Source of the DNA: Streptomyces sp. Isolate_45
Lineage (GTDB): Bacteria > Actinomycetota > Actinomycetes > Streptomycetales > Streptomycetaceae
DNA: 58,487 nucleotides
Assembly (NCBI RefSeq): GCF_024721315.2
Contig: NZ_JANFAK020000016.1
Span: 29,184 to 87,670, forward strand
Reading direction: 5' to 3'
Made by a program: the position numbers and the translations under genes. This document shows positions 47,382-54,125 of the stretch, one piece after another. Each line of letters begins with the position of its first letter. The stretch's first letter is position 1. The notes beneath the pieces were generated by a model that saw only the letters and a program-made list of their open reading frames with translations, was not told the DNA's origin and did no database searches.

Positions 47382-47434
47382 GGGGTGCTGCCTCGCTTTC
47401 GACGCGGGCCGGGGGTGTCCCGGGGGCTTGTTGA

Positions 47435-47445
47435 CACGTTACGTG
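47435..47445. promoter_or_regulatory. CACGT-T-ACGTG palindrome between fahA and HAD gene
   Basis: A perfect 11-base palindrome, 17 bases with one mismatch (TGACACGTTACGTGCCA), overlapping TTGACA and lying 54 bases upstream of fahA. A plausible operator for the fahA promoter. Confidence 0.45.
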
Positions 47446-47509
47446 CCAGGTGGGGTCTGTGGGAGGCCGGATTCGGGCGCTATTTGTAGGACTTGTCCAA
47501 CGGGGTCCG

Positions 47510-47515
47510 TATCCT
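47510..47515 (+). promoter_or_regulatory. -10 element for leaderless HAD transcript
   Basis: TATCCT ends seven bases before the GTG at 47523 with no ribosome site between. The -35 region is unclear. Confidence 0.35.
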
Positions 47516-47522
47516 TGACGCC

Positions 47523-48329
47523 GTGACTTCCGCCCTCCCCCATGCCTTGATCGCCACTGACCTGGACGGGACTCTGCTGTGCGCCGGAGACACCGTCTCC
47601 GCCCGCTCCCACAAGGCCCTCGCGACCGCCCGGGCCGCCGGCGCCCAACACATCGTCGTCACCGGACGGCCCGTTCCCCAGGTCCGACACGTCCTGGACG
47701 ACCTCGGTTACGAGGGGCTCGCGGTGTGCGGGCAGGGCGCGCAGGTGTACGACGCGGCGCGCGGGCTCCTGCTGCACTCCGTCTCCATGGACCACGGGCT
47801 CGCCGAGGTCGCCCTCGGCAAGATCGAGGCGGAGATCGGCGAGGTCTGGGCGGCGGTGAACCAGGAGGGCCTCGACGCCGAGATGCTGATAGGGCCCGGC
47901 TACCGGATGTGGCACCCGCACCTGCCGACCGTCCGCGTACCCCGCCGCAGCGACCTGTGGTCGGCCCCGATCAACAAGGTCCTCCTCCAGCACCCCCGGC
48001 TCGACGACGACGAGCTGACCCGGGTCGCGCGCTCGGTGGTCGGCGACCTGGTGAACGTCACCATGGCCGGGGAACACACCGTGGAACTCCAGCCCCTGGA
48101 CGTGGACAAGGCCGCCGGCCTCGCCCGCGCCGCCGAGGTGCTCGGCATCCCGGGCTCGTCCACGATCGCCTTCGGCGACATGCCGAACGACGTCCCGATG
48201 TTCGCGTGGGCGGCCCACGGGGTCGCCATGGCCAACTCCCACCGCGAACTCCTGGCCGTCGCCGACGAGGTCACCCTGTCGAACGAGGAGGACGGCATCG
48301 CGGTGGTCCTGGAGCGGCTGTACGCCTGA
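47523..48329 (+). CDS. HAD-superfamily (Cof-type) hydrolase
   Basis: The 268-residue product is a Cof-type phosphatase: motif I LIATDLDGTLL, motif II VVTGRP, motif III Lys in VDKAAGLARA and motif IV FGDMPNDVPMF, with a C2 cap between. These enzymes dephosphorylate sugar phosphates or cofactors such as FMN; the specific substrate is not visible. GTG at 47523 starts just before motif I as in relatives and appears leaderless; a TTG further upstream is less likely. Confidence 0.92.
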   Translation: MTSALPHALIATDLDGTLLCAGDTVSARSHKALATARAAGAQHIVVTGRPVPQVRHVLDDLGYEGLAVCGQGAQVYDAARGLLLHSVSMDHGLAEVALGKIEAEIGEVWAAVNQEGLDAEMLIGPGYRMWHPHLPTVRVPRRSDLWSAPINKVLLQHPRLDDDELTRVARSVVGDLVNVTMAGEHTVELQPLDVDKAAGLARAAEVLGIPGSSTIAFGDMPNDVPMFAWAAHGVAMANSHRELLAVADEVTLSNEEDGIAVVLERLYA

Positions 48330-48338
48330 GGGCGTCGG

Positions 48339-48707
48339 TCACGAGGCGGACCCGCCGGCGGTGGCGATACCCGCTTCGGCGGCGGCCGCGCGGCGGATGC
48401 GGCTGATCTCGGCGGCGATGTCCCGGGCCTCGCCGAGGTCGGTGACTTCTCCGGCGCGGCTCTCCAACGCGCGAAGCCGGGCAGCGGCCTCGGGATGCCG
48501 GGCGATGGCCACCTCGACGGCCCATGCCTCGGTGAAGGTGCGCAGGGGAGCGGCTGACACCTCGGTACGGGCGCGGGCGGTGCCGGCCGCCCGGTCGCGG
48601 TCGAAGTCGGCGAGGAGATGAGGGGCGACCCGGGCGAGGGTGGCGCGGATCGCCTCGGGCAGGGCCGGCGGCTGCGGGGTGGCCGACGGCCGGGGCGCGG
48701 CACTCAT
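48339..48707 (-). CDS. DUF6247-like protein, solo paralogue
   Basis: The 122-residue product is a paralogue of the protein at 49073. Shared features in order: LPEAIRATLARVAPHLLADF against TPQALRLAIQEHTPHLLPDF, an aromatic-rich middle ending in AIAR.P/AIVRDP, and LRALESRAGEV against LRDLEARAAVS, then a helical tail. I place the pair tentatively in DUF6247, a family seen beside toxin-antitoxin genes. It is transcribed away from the Phd gene; 146 bases separate the two start codons. It converges with the HAD gene, nine bases apart. Confidence 0.65.
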   Translation of the reverse strand: MSAAPRPSATPQPPALPEAIRATLARVAPHLLADFDRDRAAGTARARTEVSAAPLRTFTEAWAVEVAIARHPEAAARLRALESRAGEVTDLGEARDIAAEISRIRRAAAAEAGIATAGGSAS

Positions 48708-48822
48708 GCGGCTTCGGTCCTCTCCTGCGCGTCCGGCTCGTGTGTCCCCCGGTTGTGGCCGCCGGGTGGTGAGGGGTGGGGCCGGGGGCCGTGGTCTCCG
48801 AAGTCACCGCAGCCACGTATGA

Positions 48823-48837
48823 CAATTATGATAGTTG
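48823..48837. promoter_or_regulatory. palindromic operator over the -10 box of the Phd gene
   Basis: CAATTAT-G-ATAGTTG is a 15-base palindrome with one mismatched pair. The -10 hexamer TATGAT (48827-48832) lies inside it. It is 5-17 bases before the possible starts of the antitoxin gene, in conspicuously AT-rich sequence. Phd-type antitoxins typically bind such sites to repress their own operon. Confidence 0.6.
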
Positions 48838-48853
48838 CCCTATGGTGGAGCGT

Positions 48854-49048
48854 ATGGAGACGAAGACGTACACGACCATCGACCTTCGCAAGGGGATGGG
48901 CGAGATTCTGGATCGGACCCGGATCGCCGGCGAAGCCGCCGCCATCACACGCAAGGGGAAGACCGTCGCCTACCTGGTGCCGGCCGAGTGGTTCGAGCAG
49001 ATGACCTGCTGGCAGCAGTCGCACGACGCCCCGCAGGAAGCGGCCTGA
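48854..49048 (+). CDS. Phd/YefM-type antitoxin
   Basis: The 64-residue product has the Phd/YefM N-terminal DNA-binding pattern: TYTTIDLRKGMGEILDRTRIAGEAAAITRKGKTVAYLVPAEWFE. Such antitoxins bind operators as dimers and neutralise a toxin with the C-terminal tail. The ATG at 48854 follows GGTGGAG closely; an in-frame ATG at 48842, nine bases after TATGAT, could give a leaderless start four residues longer. It is first of a three-gene set with short spacing. Confidence 0.82.
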   Translation: METKTYTTIDLRKGMGEILDRTRIAGEAAAITRKGKTVAYLVPAEWFEQMTCWQQSHDAPQEAA

Positions 49049-49072
49049 TCTCCACCTGAGGAGCCTTTGACC

Positions 49073-49438
49073 ATGCCTGCCCATGCACTCCACTTCGAGG
49101 AGTACGAGGGGGTGCCGCGGCGGTTGCCGCCCATGCCCGAACGCACCCCCCAAGCGCTCCGGTTGGCGATTCAGGAGCACACCCCGCATCTGCTCCCGGA
49201 CTTCGAGGCGCATTGGAAGCGCGTGATCGGCAACGCCTTCAGCGTCACGCCGGTCCCGGCTTTCATGCGTCTGTGGTGGACGCAGTACGCCATCGTGCGA
49301 GACCCCGTTCTCGACGCGCACCTGCGCGATCTCGAAGCGCGCGCCGCCGTGTCCGAAGATCCTGAGGAGTCCATGCGCCTCCTGGAGGAATACAGCCGCC
49401 TCCGGCACGAAGCTGCCGAGCGGGAGCCCGGCGAGTGA
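49073..49438 (+). CDS. DUF6247-like protein between antitoxin and toxin-like gene
   Basis: The 121-residue product is paralogous to the one at 48339 (see shared PHLLxDF, AIxRxP and LRxLExRA blocks) and tentatively DUF6247. It is mostly helical with an aromatic patch (FMRLWWTQYAIV) and a charged end. GAGGAG ten bases before the ATG at 49073 supports the start. It begins 24 bases after the Phd stop and overlaps the following gene by four bases (GTGA), so the three are one translational unit. Possible roles are toxin chaperone or accessory antitoxin. Confidence 0.7.
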   Translation: MPAHALHFEEYEGVPRRLPPMPERTPQALRLAIQEHTPHLLPDFEAHWKRVIGNAFSVTPVPAFMRLWWTQYAIVRDPVLDAHLRDLEARAAVSEDPEESMRLLEEYSRLRHEAAEREPGE

Positions 49439-49758
49439 GCGACGAGCCACCGCGGCCGCCTTGGCAGATGGACTGGACGAAGCAGGCGGACCAGGACTTC
49501 CGGAGCATGCCTGCGGAAGCCGTCGAGCTGATCATGAGCGCCCGCGCCGAGCTGATCACGGCCGAGGACCCCTACTTCCGGGGGATCGACGCCGATGCCG
49601 GGCTTCCGCACTGGATGACCGTCCGCCCGCTGGCGTCGACCCGGCCGGGTGGCTCGCACATCGTGGACCTGGCGGGTGGGCGAGGCTGGCTCATCTACAC
49701 CTTCATGCGTCGCCACGCAGAACCACAGATCGTTGTCACCGAGGCCTTCTGGGCCTGA
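49435..49758 (+). CDS. RelE/ParE-like toxin candidate
   Basis: The 107-residue product has the outline of a RelE-fold protein: QMDWTKQADQDFRSMPAEAVELIMSARAELI (two N-terminal helices), a short variable part, then strands GSHIVDLAGGRGWLIYTFMRR and PQIVVTEAFWA. Catalytic residues of RelE are variable and cannot be assigned. Position after a Phd-type gene supports the toxin call. GTG overlaps the preceding stop. It could be an mRNA interferase or gyrase inhibitor; sequence does not decide. Confidence 0.6.
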   Translation: MSDEPPRPPWQMDWTKQADQDFRSMPAEAVELIMSARAELITAEDPYFRGIDADAGLPHWMTVRPLASTRPGGSHIVDLAGGRGWLIYTFMRRHAEPQIVVTEAFWA

Positions 49759-49780
49759 TAGCGGGCCGACGGCGACGGGC

Positions 49781-50146
49781 TCAGGGGTTGCGGTTCGTAC
49801 GTTCCCGGCTGTGGTCGCCGGGGTGGTCGAGGGGGTGGGCGCAGGCGATGGGGCCGGTGGTCGCCGGGCAGTCGGGGAGGGGGAGGATCGCGTCGGGTTC
49901 GGCGTCGGGTCCCTTGCCGTCGGACCAGCGGGCCCACAGGGCGTCGCCGGAGGCGGGGTCGTGGACGACGTCCAGGTGCGGGCCGGCGTGCCGGTCCAGG
50001 GAGCAACGCAGCTCCGGACCGGCCGCGAGGACCTCCCGCAGGGCCCTCGCGGGGAGGAGGCGTGTCAGCGCGTCCAGGTGCGCCGCCGAGAGGGTGCCGG
50101 ACGCGGCGCACTCCGGGCGCGGGGGAGGCGTCGGGCCGTCGCTCAC
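49781..50146 (-). CDS. hypothetical protein, Cys/His-containing
   Basis: The 121-residue product is soluble, with LRCSLDRHAGPHLDVVHDPASGDALWARW and a C-terminal DCPATTGPIACAHP. The C...H.G.H pattern recalls small Streptomyces proteins that may bind zinc; unproved. GTG at 50146 overlaps the preceding gene by four bases, so it is the last of a three-gene unit running away from the XRE regulator at 50799. Confidence 0.65.
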   Translation of the reverse strand: MSDGPTPPPRPECAASGTLSAAHLDALTRLLPARALREVLAAGPELRCSLDRHAGPHLDVVHDPASGDALWARWSDGKGPDAEPDAILPLPDCPATTGPIACAHPLDHPGDHSRERTNRNP

Positions 50147-50454
50147 GCGAGCCACCCCCGGGCGACGATGCCGGCCACGCAGCACGTCCACGCGACCGCC
50201 CCGACCGTCACCGCCACCGCGGTCCGCCGGTCGGCGCGGGCCCGGCGGGCCGCCGGGTCGGGATCGGGAAGGATCAGGCCCCGCAGCCGCTCGGCCGCCG
50301 CCAGGGCCCCGAGCGCGAACACGCCGCGCTCCGCGTCCCGCCGGGCCAGGGCCGAGTCCAGCAGCGTGAGGAACAGGGCCCGGTAGGCCGGGTCCGACTC
50401 CATGCGCCGCAACTCGGCCCCGGTGTCGTCCCCTTCGGGCGGTGGGGCGCTCAC
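50143..50454 (-). CDS. small hypothetical protein with C-terminal membrane segment
   Basis: The 103-residue product has a soluble helical part (SDPAYRALFLTLLDSALARR, FALGALAAAERLRGLILP) and one C-terminal membrane span (AVAVTVGAVAWTCCVAGIVA). The GTG at 50454 overlaps the stop of the preceding gene and its own stop overlaps the next start, typical of translational coupling. Function unknown. Confidence 0.65.
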   Translation of the reverse strand: MSAPPPEGDDTGAELRRMESDPAYRALFLTLLDSALARRDAERGVFALGALAAAERLRGLILPDPDPAARRARADRRTAVAVTVGAVAWTCCVAGIVARGWLA

Positions 50455-50690
50455 AGCAACCCCTTCGCGCTCCGCGCGTTGCGCCGCGCGTTCTCGGCGC
50501 GCATGCGCTCCATCGGCTCGGCGGGCCGCACGTGCCGCGGCTCCGCCTCCCATTCCGCGCCGCCGCGCACAGGCCGCAGGGCCCAGTACGGGCCGGCGAC
50601 CCCGCGGAACTCCCCGACCCGCCCGTCCTGTGCGGTGTCCACCACGAGCGTGCCGGGGGGCGGGGGTTGAGGGGGCTGTGTTTCACACAT
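50451..50690 (-). CDS. small hypothetical protein, first of a three-gene unit
   Basis: The 79-residue product has a Pro-rich start (MCETQPPQPPPPGTLVVDT), a compact beta-like core (DGRVGEFRGVAGPYWALRPV, EWEAEPRHVRPA) and a basic helical end. I know similar proteins only as conserved in Streptomyces beside WhiJ-type regulators. GAGGAA eight bases before the ATG at 50690. Divergent from the XRE gene with 108 bases between. Confidence 0.7.
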   Translation of the reverse strand: MCETQPPQPPPPGTLVVDTAQDGRVGEFRGVAGPYWALRPVRGGAEWEAEPRHVRPAEPMERMRAENARRNARSAKGLL

Positions 50691-50798
50691 GACACCGTTC
50701 CTCTCCGTAGCCGAGTCGCTACCGATCGGGTTCAGAATGGCCCTGGCCGGGGGAGGCTTCAACCTGTCGAATCGGAACGGAAGATCGGTCAGGGGCCT

Positions 50799-51635
50799 TT
50801 GAACCGCAAGGAGTTGAATCCCGAGCGAGGACCGCAGGCGGCCTTCGGGGCGCGTGTGCGCAGCTGGCGGGAGGAGCGTGGTTGGACGCAGGAGCTCCTG
50901 GGCGGGCGGCTCGGGTACTCCAGTACGCACGTGTCAGCAGTCGAAACCGGACGGAAAGTGCCGACCTTGCGGTTCTCGCGCAGTGCCGACGAGGTCTTCG
51001 GCACCGGCCAGGGCGAAAAGTCGTTCGAGCGCGAGTGGCGCGAGATCCGGCACGGCGTACTGCTGGAGGGCTTCCCGGAGTTCCTCGGGTACGAGAGCCG
51101 GGCGGTGGAGATCCGCCTGTACGAGGTGGGCGTCATACCTGGACTGCTCCAGACGCCGGAGTACTCGACCGTCGTCACCGAGAGCACCGTCAAGAGGGGA
51201 GCCATCACAGCGGATCAGGCGGGCGAACGAATCGCGGTGATTGCGGCGCGACAGGCCGCTCTGCTTCGTACCCCTCCACCCGTTGTTTTCGCGGTGTTGG
51301 ACGAGAGCTGTCTGCGGCGCCCCATTGGTGGACCAGCCCTCATGAAGGGGCAGCTGACGCGTCTGCTCGAATTCGCCGAGCTGCCGAACACCGTGCTTCA
51401 GATCGCCCCCTTCGAGATGGGGGAGCGCCGTCCGCTCAGCCTGCCGGTCACCGTGCTCACGCTGCCGGACCGCTCGATCATGTCCTACGCAGAATCCGCT
51501 CAACGGGGCCACCTGGAACGGGACAACAACTCGGTGGTGCCCATGCTGACGGCCTACCATCAACTCCAGGCCGAAGCACACACGCAGGCGGCATCTGTGG
51601 CCATGATCGATCAGCTACGAAAGGGCACGTCGTGA
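50799..51635 (+). CDS. WhiJ-type XRE regulator with DUF5753 domain
   Basis: The 278-residue product starts at TTG 50799 (MNRKELNPERGPQAAFGARV, the familiar start of this group), with an XRE domain (about 18-75; RGWTQELLGGRLGYSSTHVSAVETGRK) and a DUF5753 domain (EFLGYESRAVEIRLYEVGVIPGLLQTPEY, GQLTRLLEFAELPNTVLQIAPF). AGGGG is only three to four bases upstream of the TTG, so the start is not certain. Its last codons overlap the first DUF397 gene by four bases. Confidence 0.9.
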   Translation: MNRKELNPERGPQAAFGARVRSWREERGWTQELLGGRLGYSSTHVSAVETGRKVPTLRFSRSADEVFGTGQGEKSFEREWREIRHGVLLEGFPEFLGYESRAVEIRLYEVGVIPGLLQTPEYSTVVTESTVKRGAITADQAGERIAVIAARQAALLRTPPPVVFAVLDESCLRRPIGGPALMKGQLTRLLEFAELPNTVLQIAPFEMGERRPLSLPVTVLTLPDRSIMSYAESAQRGHLERDNNSVVPMLTAYHQLQAEAHTQAASVAMIDQLRKGTS

Positions 51636-51826
51636 CGACCGAATCCCCCCGCTGGTTCACGTCCTCCTACAGCGAAAACGGCGGCCAGTGCGTCGAGGTC
51701 GCTATGAACCTCGTCGCCTCTCGGGGTGTCGTCCCCGTCCGGGACTCCAAGTGCGACAACGGCCCCATCCTCGGCTTCACCGCTGCCGCGTTCTCCGCGT
51801 TCGTGGACGGCGTCAAGGCCGTCTGA
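51632..51826 (+). CDS. DUF397 protein, copy 1
   Basis: The 64-residue product has the DUF397 pattern PRWFTSSYSENGGQCVEVAMN, VPVRDSKCDNGPILGFTAAAF and FVDGVKAV. GTG overlaps the XRE stop (GTGA). It should act with that regulator. It differs from copy 2 at five residues (E/D in SYSEN, Q/A, M/T, G/S, S/T). Confidence 0.93.
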   Translation: MTTESPRWFTSSYSENGGQCVEVAMNLVASRGVVPVRDSKCDNGPILGFTAAAFSAFVDGVKAV

Positions 51827-51858
51827 CCTCGCTCCATCGGGCTACGAAAGGGCACGTC

Positions 51859-52053
51859 GTGACGACCGAATCCCCCCGCTGGTTCACGTCCTCCTACAGC
51901 GACAACGGCGGCGCGTGCGTCGAGGTCGCCACCAACCTCGTCGCCTCGCGCGGTGTAGTCCCCGTCCGGGACTCCAAGTGCGACAACAGCCCCATCCTCG
52001 GCTTCACCGCCGCCGCGTTCGCCACCTTCGTGGACGGCGTCAAGGCCGTCTGA
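51859..52053 (+). CDS. DUF397 protein, copy 2
   Basis: The 64-residue product is nearly identical to copy 1, and its start region is the duplicated 3' end of the XRE gene. It starts 32 bases after copy 1. With so few changes and none breaking the frame, both are probably functional. Confidence 0.92.
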   Translation: MTTESPRWFTSSYSDNGGACVEVATNLVASRGVVPVRDSKCDNSPILGFTAAAFATFVDGVKAV

Positions 52054-52101
52054 GCGTCGGTCGGGCCCCGGGGCGTATGCCACCCCCGGGGCCCCGGTCC
52101 G

Positions 52102-54108
52102 TCAGCCCGCCGCGCGCGGAAGCCGGCGTTCCCAGGTGCGGTGGAAGACGACCTCGTCGCCCTCCCGGCAGACCACCTCGTTCGACGTCAGGAAGCCGCC
52201 CTCGTCGCACGAGATCTCCGAGCGGGTCTCCACCCGGGCGTCCCAGCCCAACTCCGGCCGGTGCAGGCGGATGCTCCACTCCGAGCGGGTGCGGGCGGAC
52301 AGGGGGTCCGACTCCTGGATCTCGTACACCTCCCGCGCGTCCTCGCTGAACTCCAGCCCGTCCGGGTACACCCGGGTGCCCCCGTAGCGGGGGTCGACCT
52401 CCAGCCGCCAGGTGCCGGCCGCGACGTCCCGTACGACGAGGCGTTCCGGGCGCGGCTCCTCCAGGGTGTCCGGGTAGGCCACGCCCAGCGGGGCGGCCTG
52501 CTCGGGGGCCTCGAAGACGATCCCGCCGTCCGCGCGCGGGGAGGGCGGCCGGACGGGGAGTTCCAGGGTGCTGCCCGCCGGGTCGAGGGTCCAGCCGGCC
52601 TCCGAGCCGGCCCGGGGCCAGATCCACGGCCAGTACGCCGACGACACCGCCAGCCGGATCCGGTGCCCCGGCGGGAACGCGTGCCCGATGCCGTTCAGCT
52701 CGAAGGTGACGTCCTCGGTCGCGCCCGGGGTCCACGGCGCCGCCCGGTCCCGGCCGTGGCGCGCCGACAGGTTCAGCGCGCCACGGGTGACCAGCGTCGA
52801 GGAGCCGTCGGGGGCGACGTCGCACAGCCGGGCCACGACCTGCCCGTAGGGGACCTCCATGCGCAGCCGCAGCGTCACCGAGGGCCGGCCGAGGATCTCC
52901 ACCGGCTCGCCCGCCCCGACGGGGAACTCGAAACAGGCCGACTTGGCGTCCTCCTCGCGCTGGTCCGGCGGCAGGTCGGCGTCGTTGCCGAAGGGGAAGA
53001 AGCGGCCCGCGTCGATCCCGGTGTGCTGCGGCGACGCGACCACGACGGGGTGGCCCTGGAGCCCGTACGAGACGGGGACGACCGTCGGGGACGGCCAGGC
53101 CCGCTCGCCCACCCAGCGGCCCGGCAGCCGTTCGTAGACGGTGGCCGGCGGGTGCGAGTCGCTGATCCAGGCGCGCAGCAGGGGTTCGTCCATGACGCCG
53201 TTGTCGTCGCCGCGCAGCCAGTGGTCCCACCAGCGCAGGGTCTCCTGGAGGAAGCCGATCGCCGGGCCCGGCGGCAGCCCGCGGTCCGGGTACTGGTGCG
53301 ACCAGGGGCCGATCAGGCCCCGTACGCGTCCGGCCGGCAGGTGCTCGACGAGCCGCAGGACCGTGTCGCGGTACGGGTCGTGCCAGCCGCCGACGGCCAG
53401 CACGGCGGCCTTGACCGCCCCGTAGTCCTCGCAGACGCTGCCGTGGCGCCAGTAGTCGTCGCGGGTCTGGTGGGCCAACCAGGTGTGGACGAGGGGCTCG
53501 ACGGCGGTGAGCCGGTCCAGCCACTGCTCGCGCCAGCCGTCGCCGACGAAGAGCGGGTCCGGCGGCCGCGCGGCGAAGGCCAGCATCGTCGCCGCCCAGG
53601 CGTGCATGTCCACGGCCAGGACGGAGCCGCCCATGTAGTGCACGTCGTTGTCGTACCGGTCGTCGGTCGAGCAGACGGTGACCACCGCCTTCAGGGCCGG
53701 CGGGGCCAGCGCCGCGATCTGGAGGCTGTTGAAGCCGCCCCAGGAGATCCCGAACATGCCGACCGCGCCCGTGCACCAGGGCTGCGCCGCCAGCCACTCC
53801 ACCACGGCGACCCCGTCGGCGAGCTCCCGCGCGTCGTACTCGTCGCCGGGGAGGCCGCCGCTGCAACCGTGGCCGCGCACGTCGACGCGGACCGAGGCGT
53901 AGCCGTGCCCGGCGTACCAGGGGTGGCGCTGGCGGTCGCGGGGCGCGGTCCAGTCGGTGAGCCGGTAGGGGAGGTACTCCAGCAGGGCGGGGACGGGCTC
54001 GTCCGTCACCGGGCGCCAGATCCGCGCGTACAGCTCCACCCCGTCCGGCAGCGGGATCCGGACGTCCTCGTGGGTGGTCCCGTACGGGAACTCGGTACGG
54101 ATGATCAT
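52102..54108 (-). CDS. CocE/NonD-type hydrolase (X-Pro dipeptidyl-peptidase family S15)
   Basis: The 668-residue product has an alpha/beta-hydrolase domain with GISWGG (Ser122), GGWHDPY (Asp244) and PWSHQYP (His271) as catalytic triad, the RGHGCSGG oxyanion region and a C-terminal jelly-roll domain (VTFELNGIGHAFPPGHRIRLAVSS). Family members are acyl esterases or X-Pro peptidases. No signal peptide. The POT peptide transporter gene lies 17 bases upstream on the same strand, favouring a peptidase role on imported peptides. ATG at 54108 with AAAGGGG upstream. Confidence 0.92.
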   Translation of the reverse strand: MIIRTEFPYGTTHEDVRIPLPDGVELYARIWRPVTDEPVPALLEYLPYRLTDWTAPRDRQRHPWYAGHGYASVRVDVRGHGCSGGLPGDEYDARELADGVAVVEWLAAQPWCTGAVGMFGISWGGFNSLQIAALAPPALKAVVTVCSTDDRYDNDVHYMGGSVLAVDMHAWAATMLAFAARPPDPLFVGDGWREQWLDRLTAVEPLVHTWLAHQTRDDYWRHGSVCEDYGAVKAAVLAVGGWHDPYRDTVLRLVEHLPAGRVRGLIGPWSHQYPDRGLPPGPAIGFLQETLRWWDHWLRGDDNGVMDEPLLRAWISDSHPPATVYERLPGRWVGERAWPSPTVVPVSYGLQGHPVVVASPQHTGIDAGRFFPFGNDADLPPDQREEDAKSACFEFPVGAGEPVEILGRPSVTLRLRMEVPYGQVVARLCDVAPDGSSTLVTRGALNLSARHGRDRAAPWTPGATEDVTFELNGIGHAFPPGHRIRLAVSSAYWPWIWPRAGSEAGWTLDPAGSTLELPVRPPSPRADGGIVFEAPEQAAPLGVAYPDTLEEPRPERLVVRDVAAGTWRLEVDPRYGGTRVYPDGLEFSEDAREVYEIQESDPLSARTRSEWSIRLHRPELGWDARVETRSEISCDEGGFLTSNEVVCREGDEVVFHRTWERRLPRAAG

Positions 54109-54125
54109 CGGTGGTCGGGCCCCTT

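Larger units (their letters stand above)
51614..52053 (+). repeat. 227-bp tandem duplication of a DUF397 gene
   Basis: The segment from 51614 recurs from 51841, an offset of exactly 227 bases. It begins GCTACGAAAGGGCACGTCGT and covers the last six codons plus stop of the XRE gene and the whole DUF397 gene. The second copy keeps the relic of the XRE 3' end in front of its start. Only scattered substitutions separate the copies. Confidence 0.95.
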
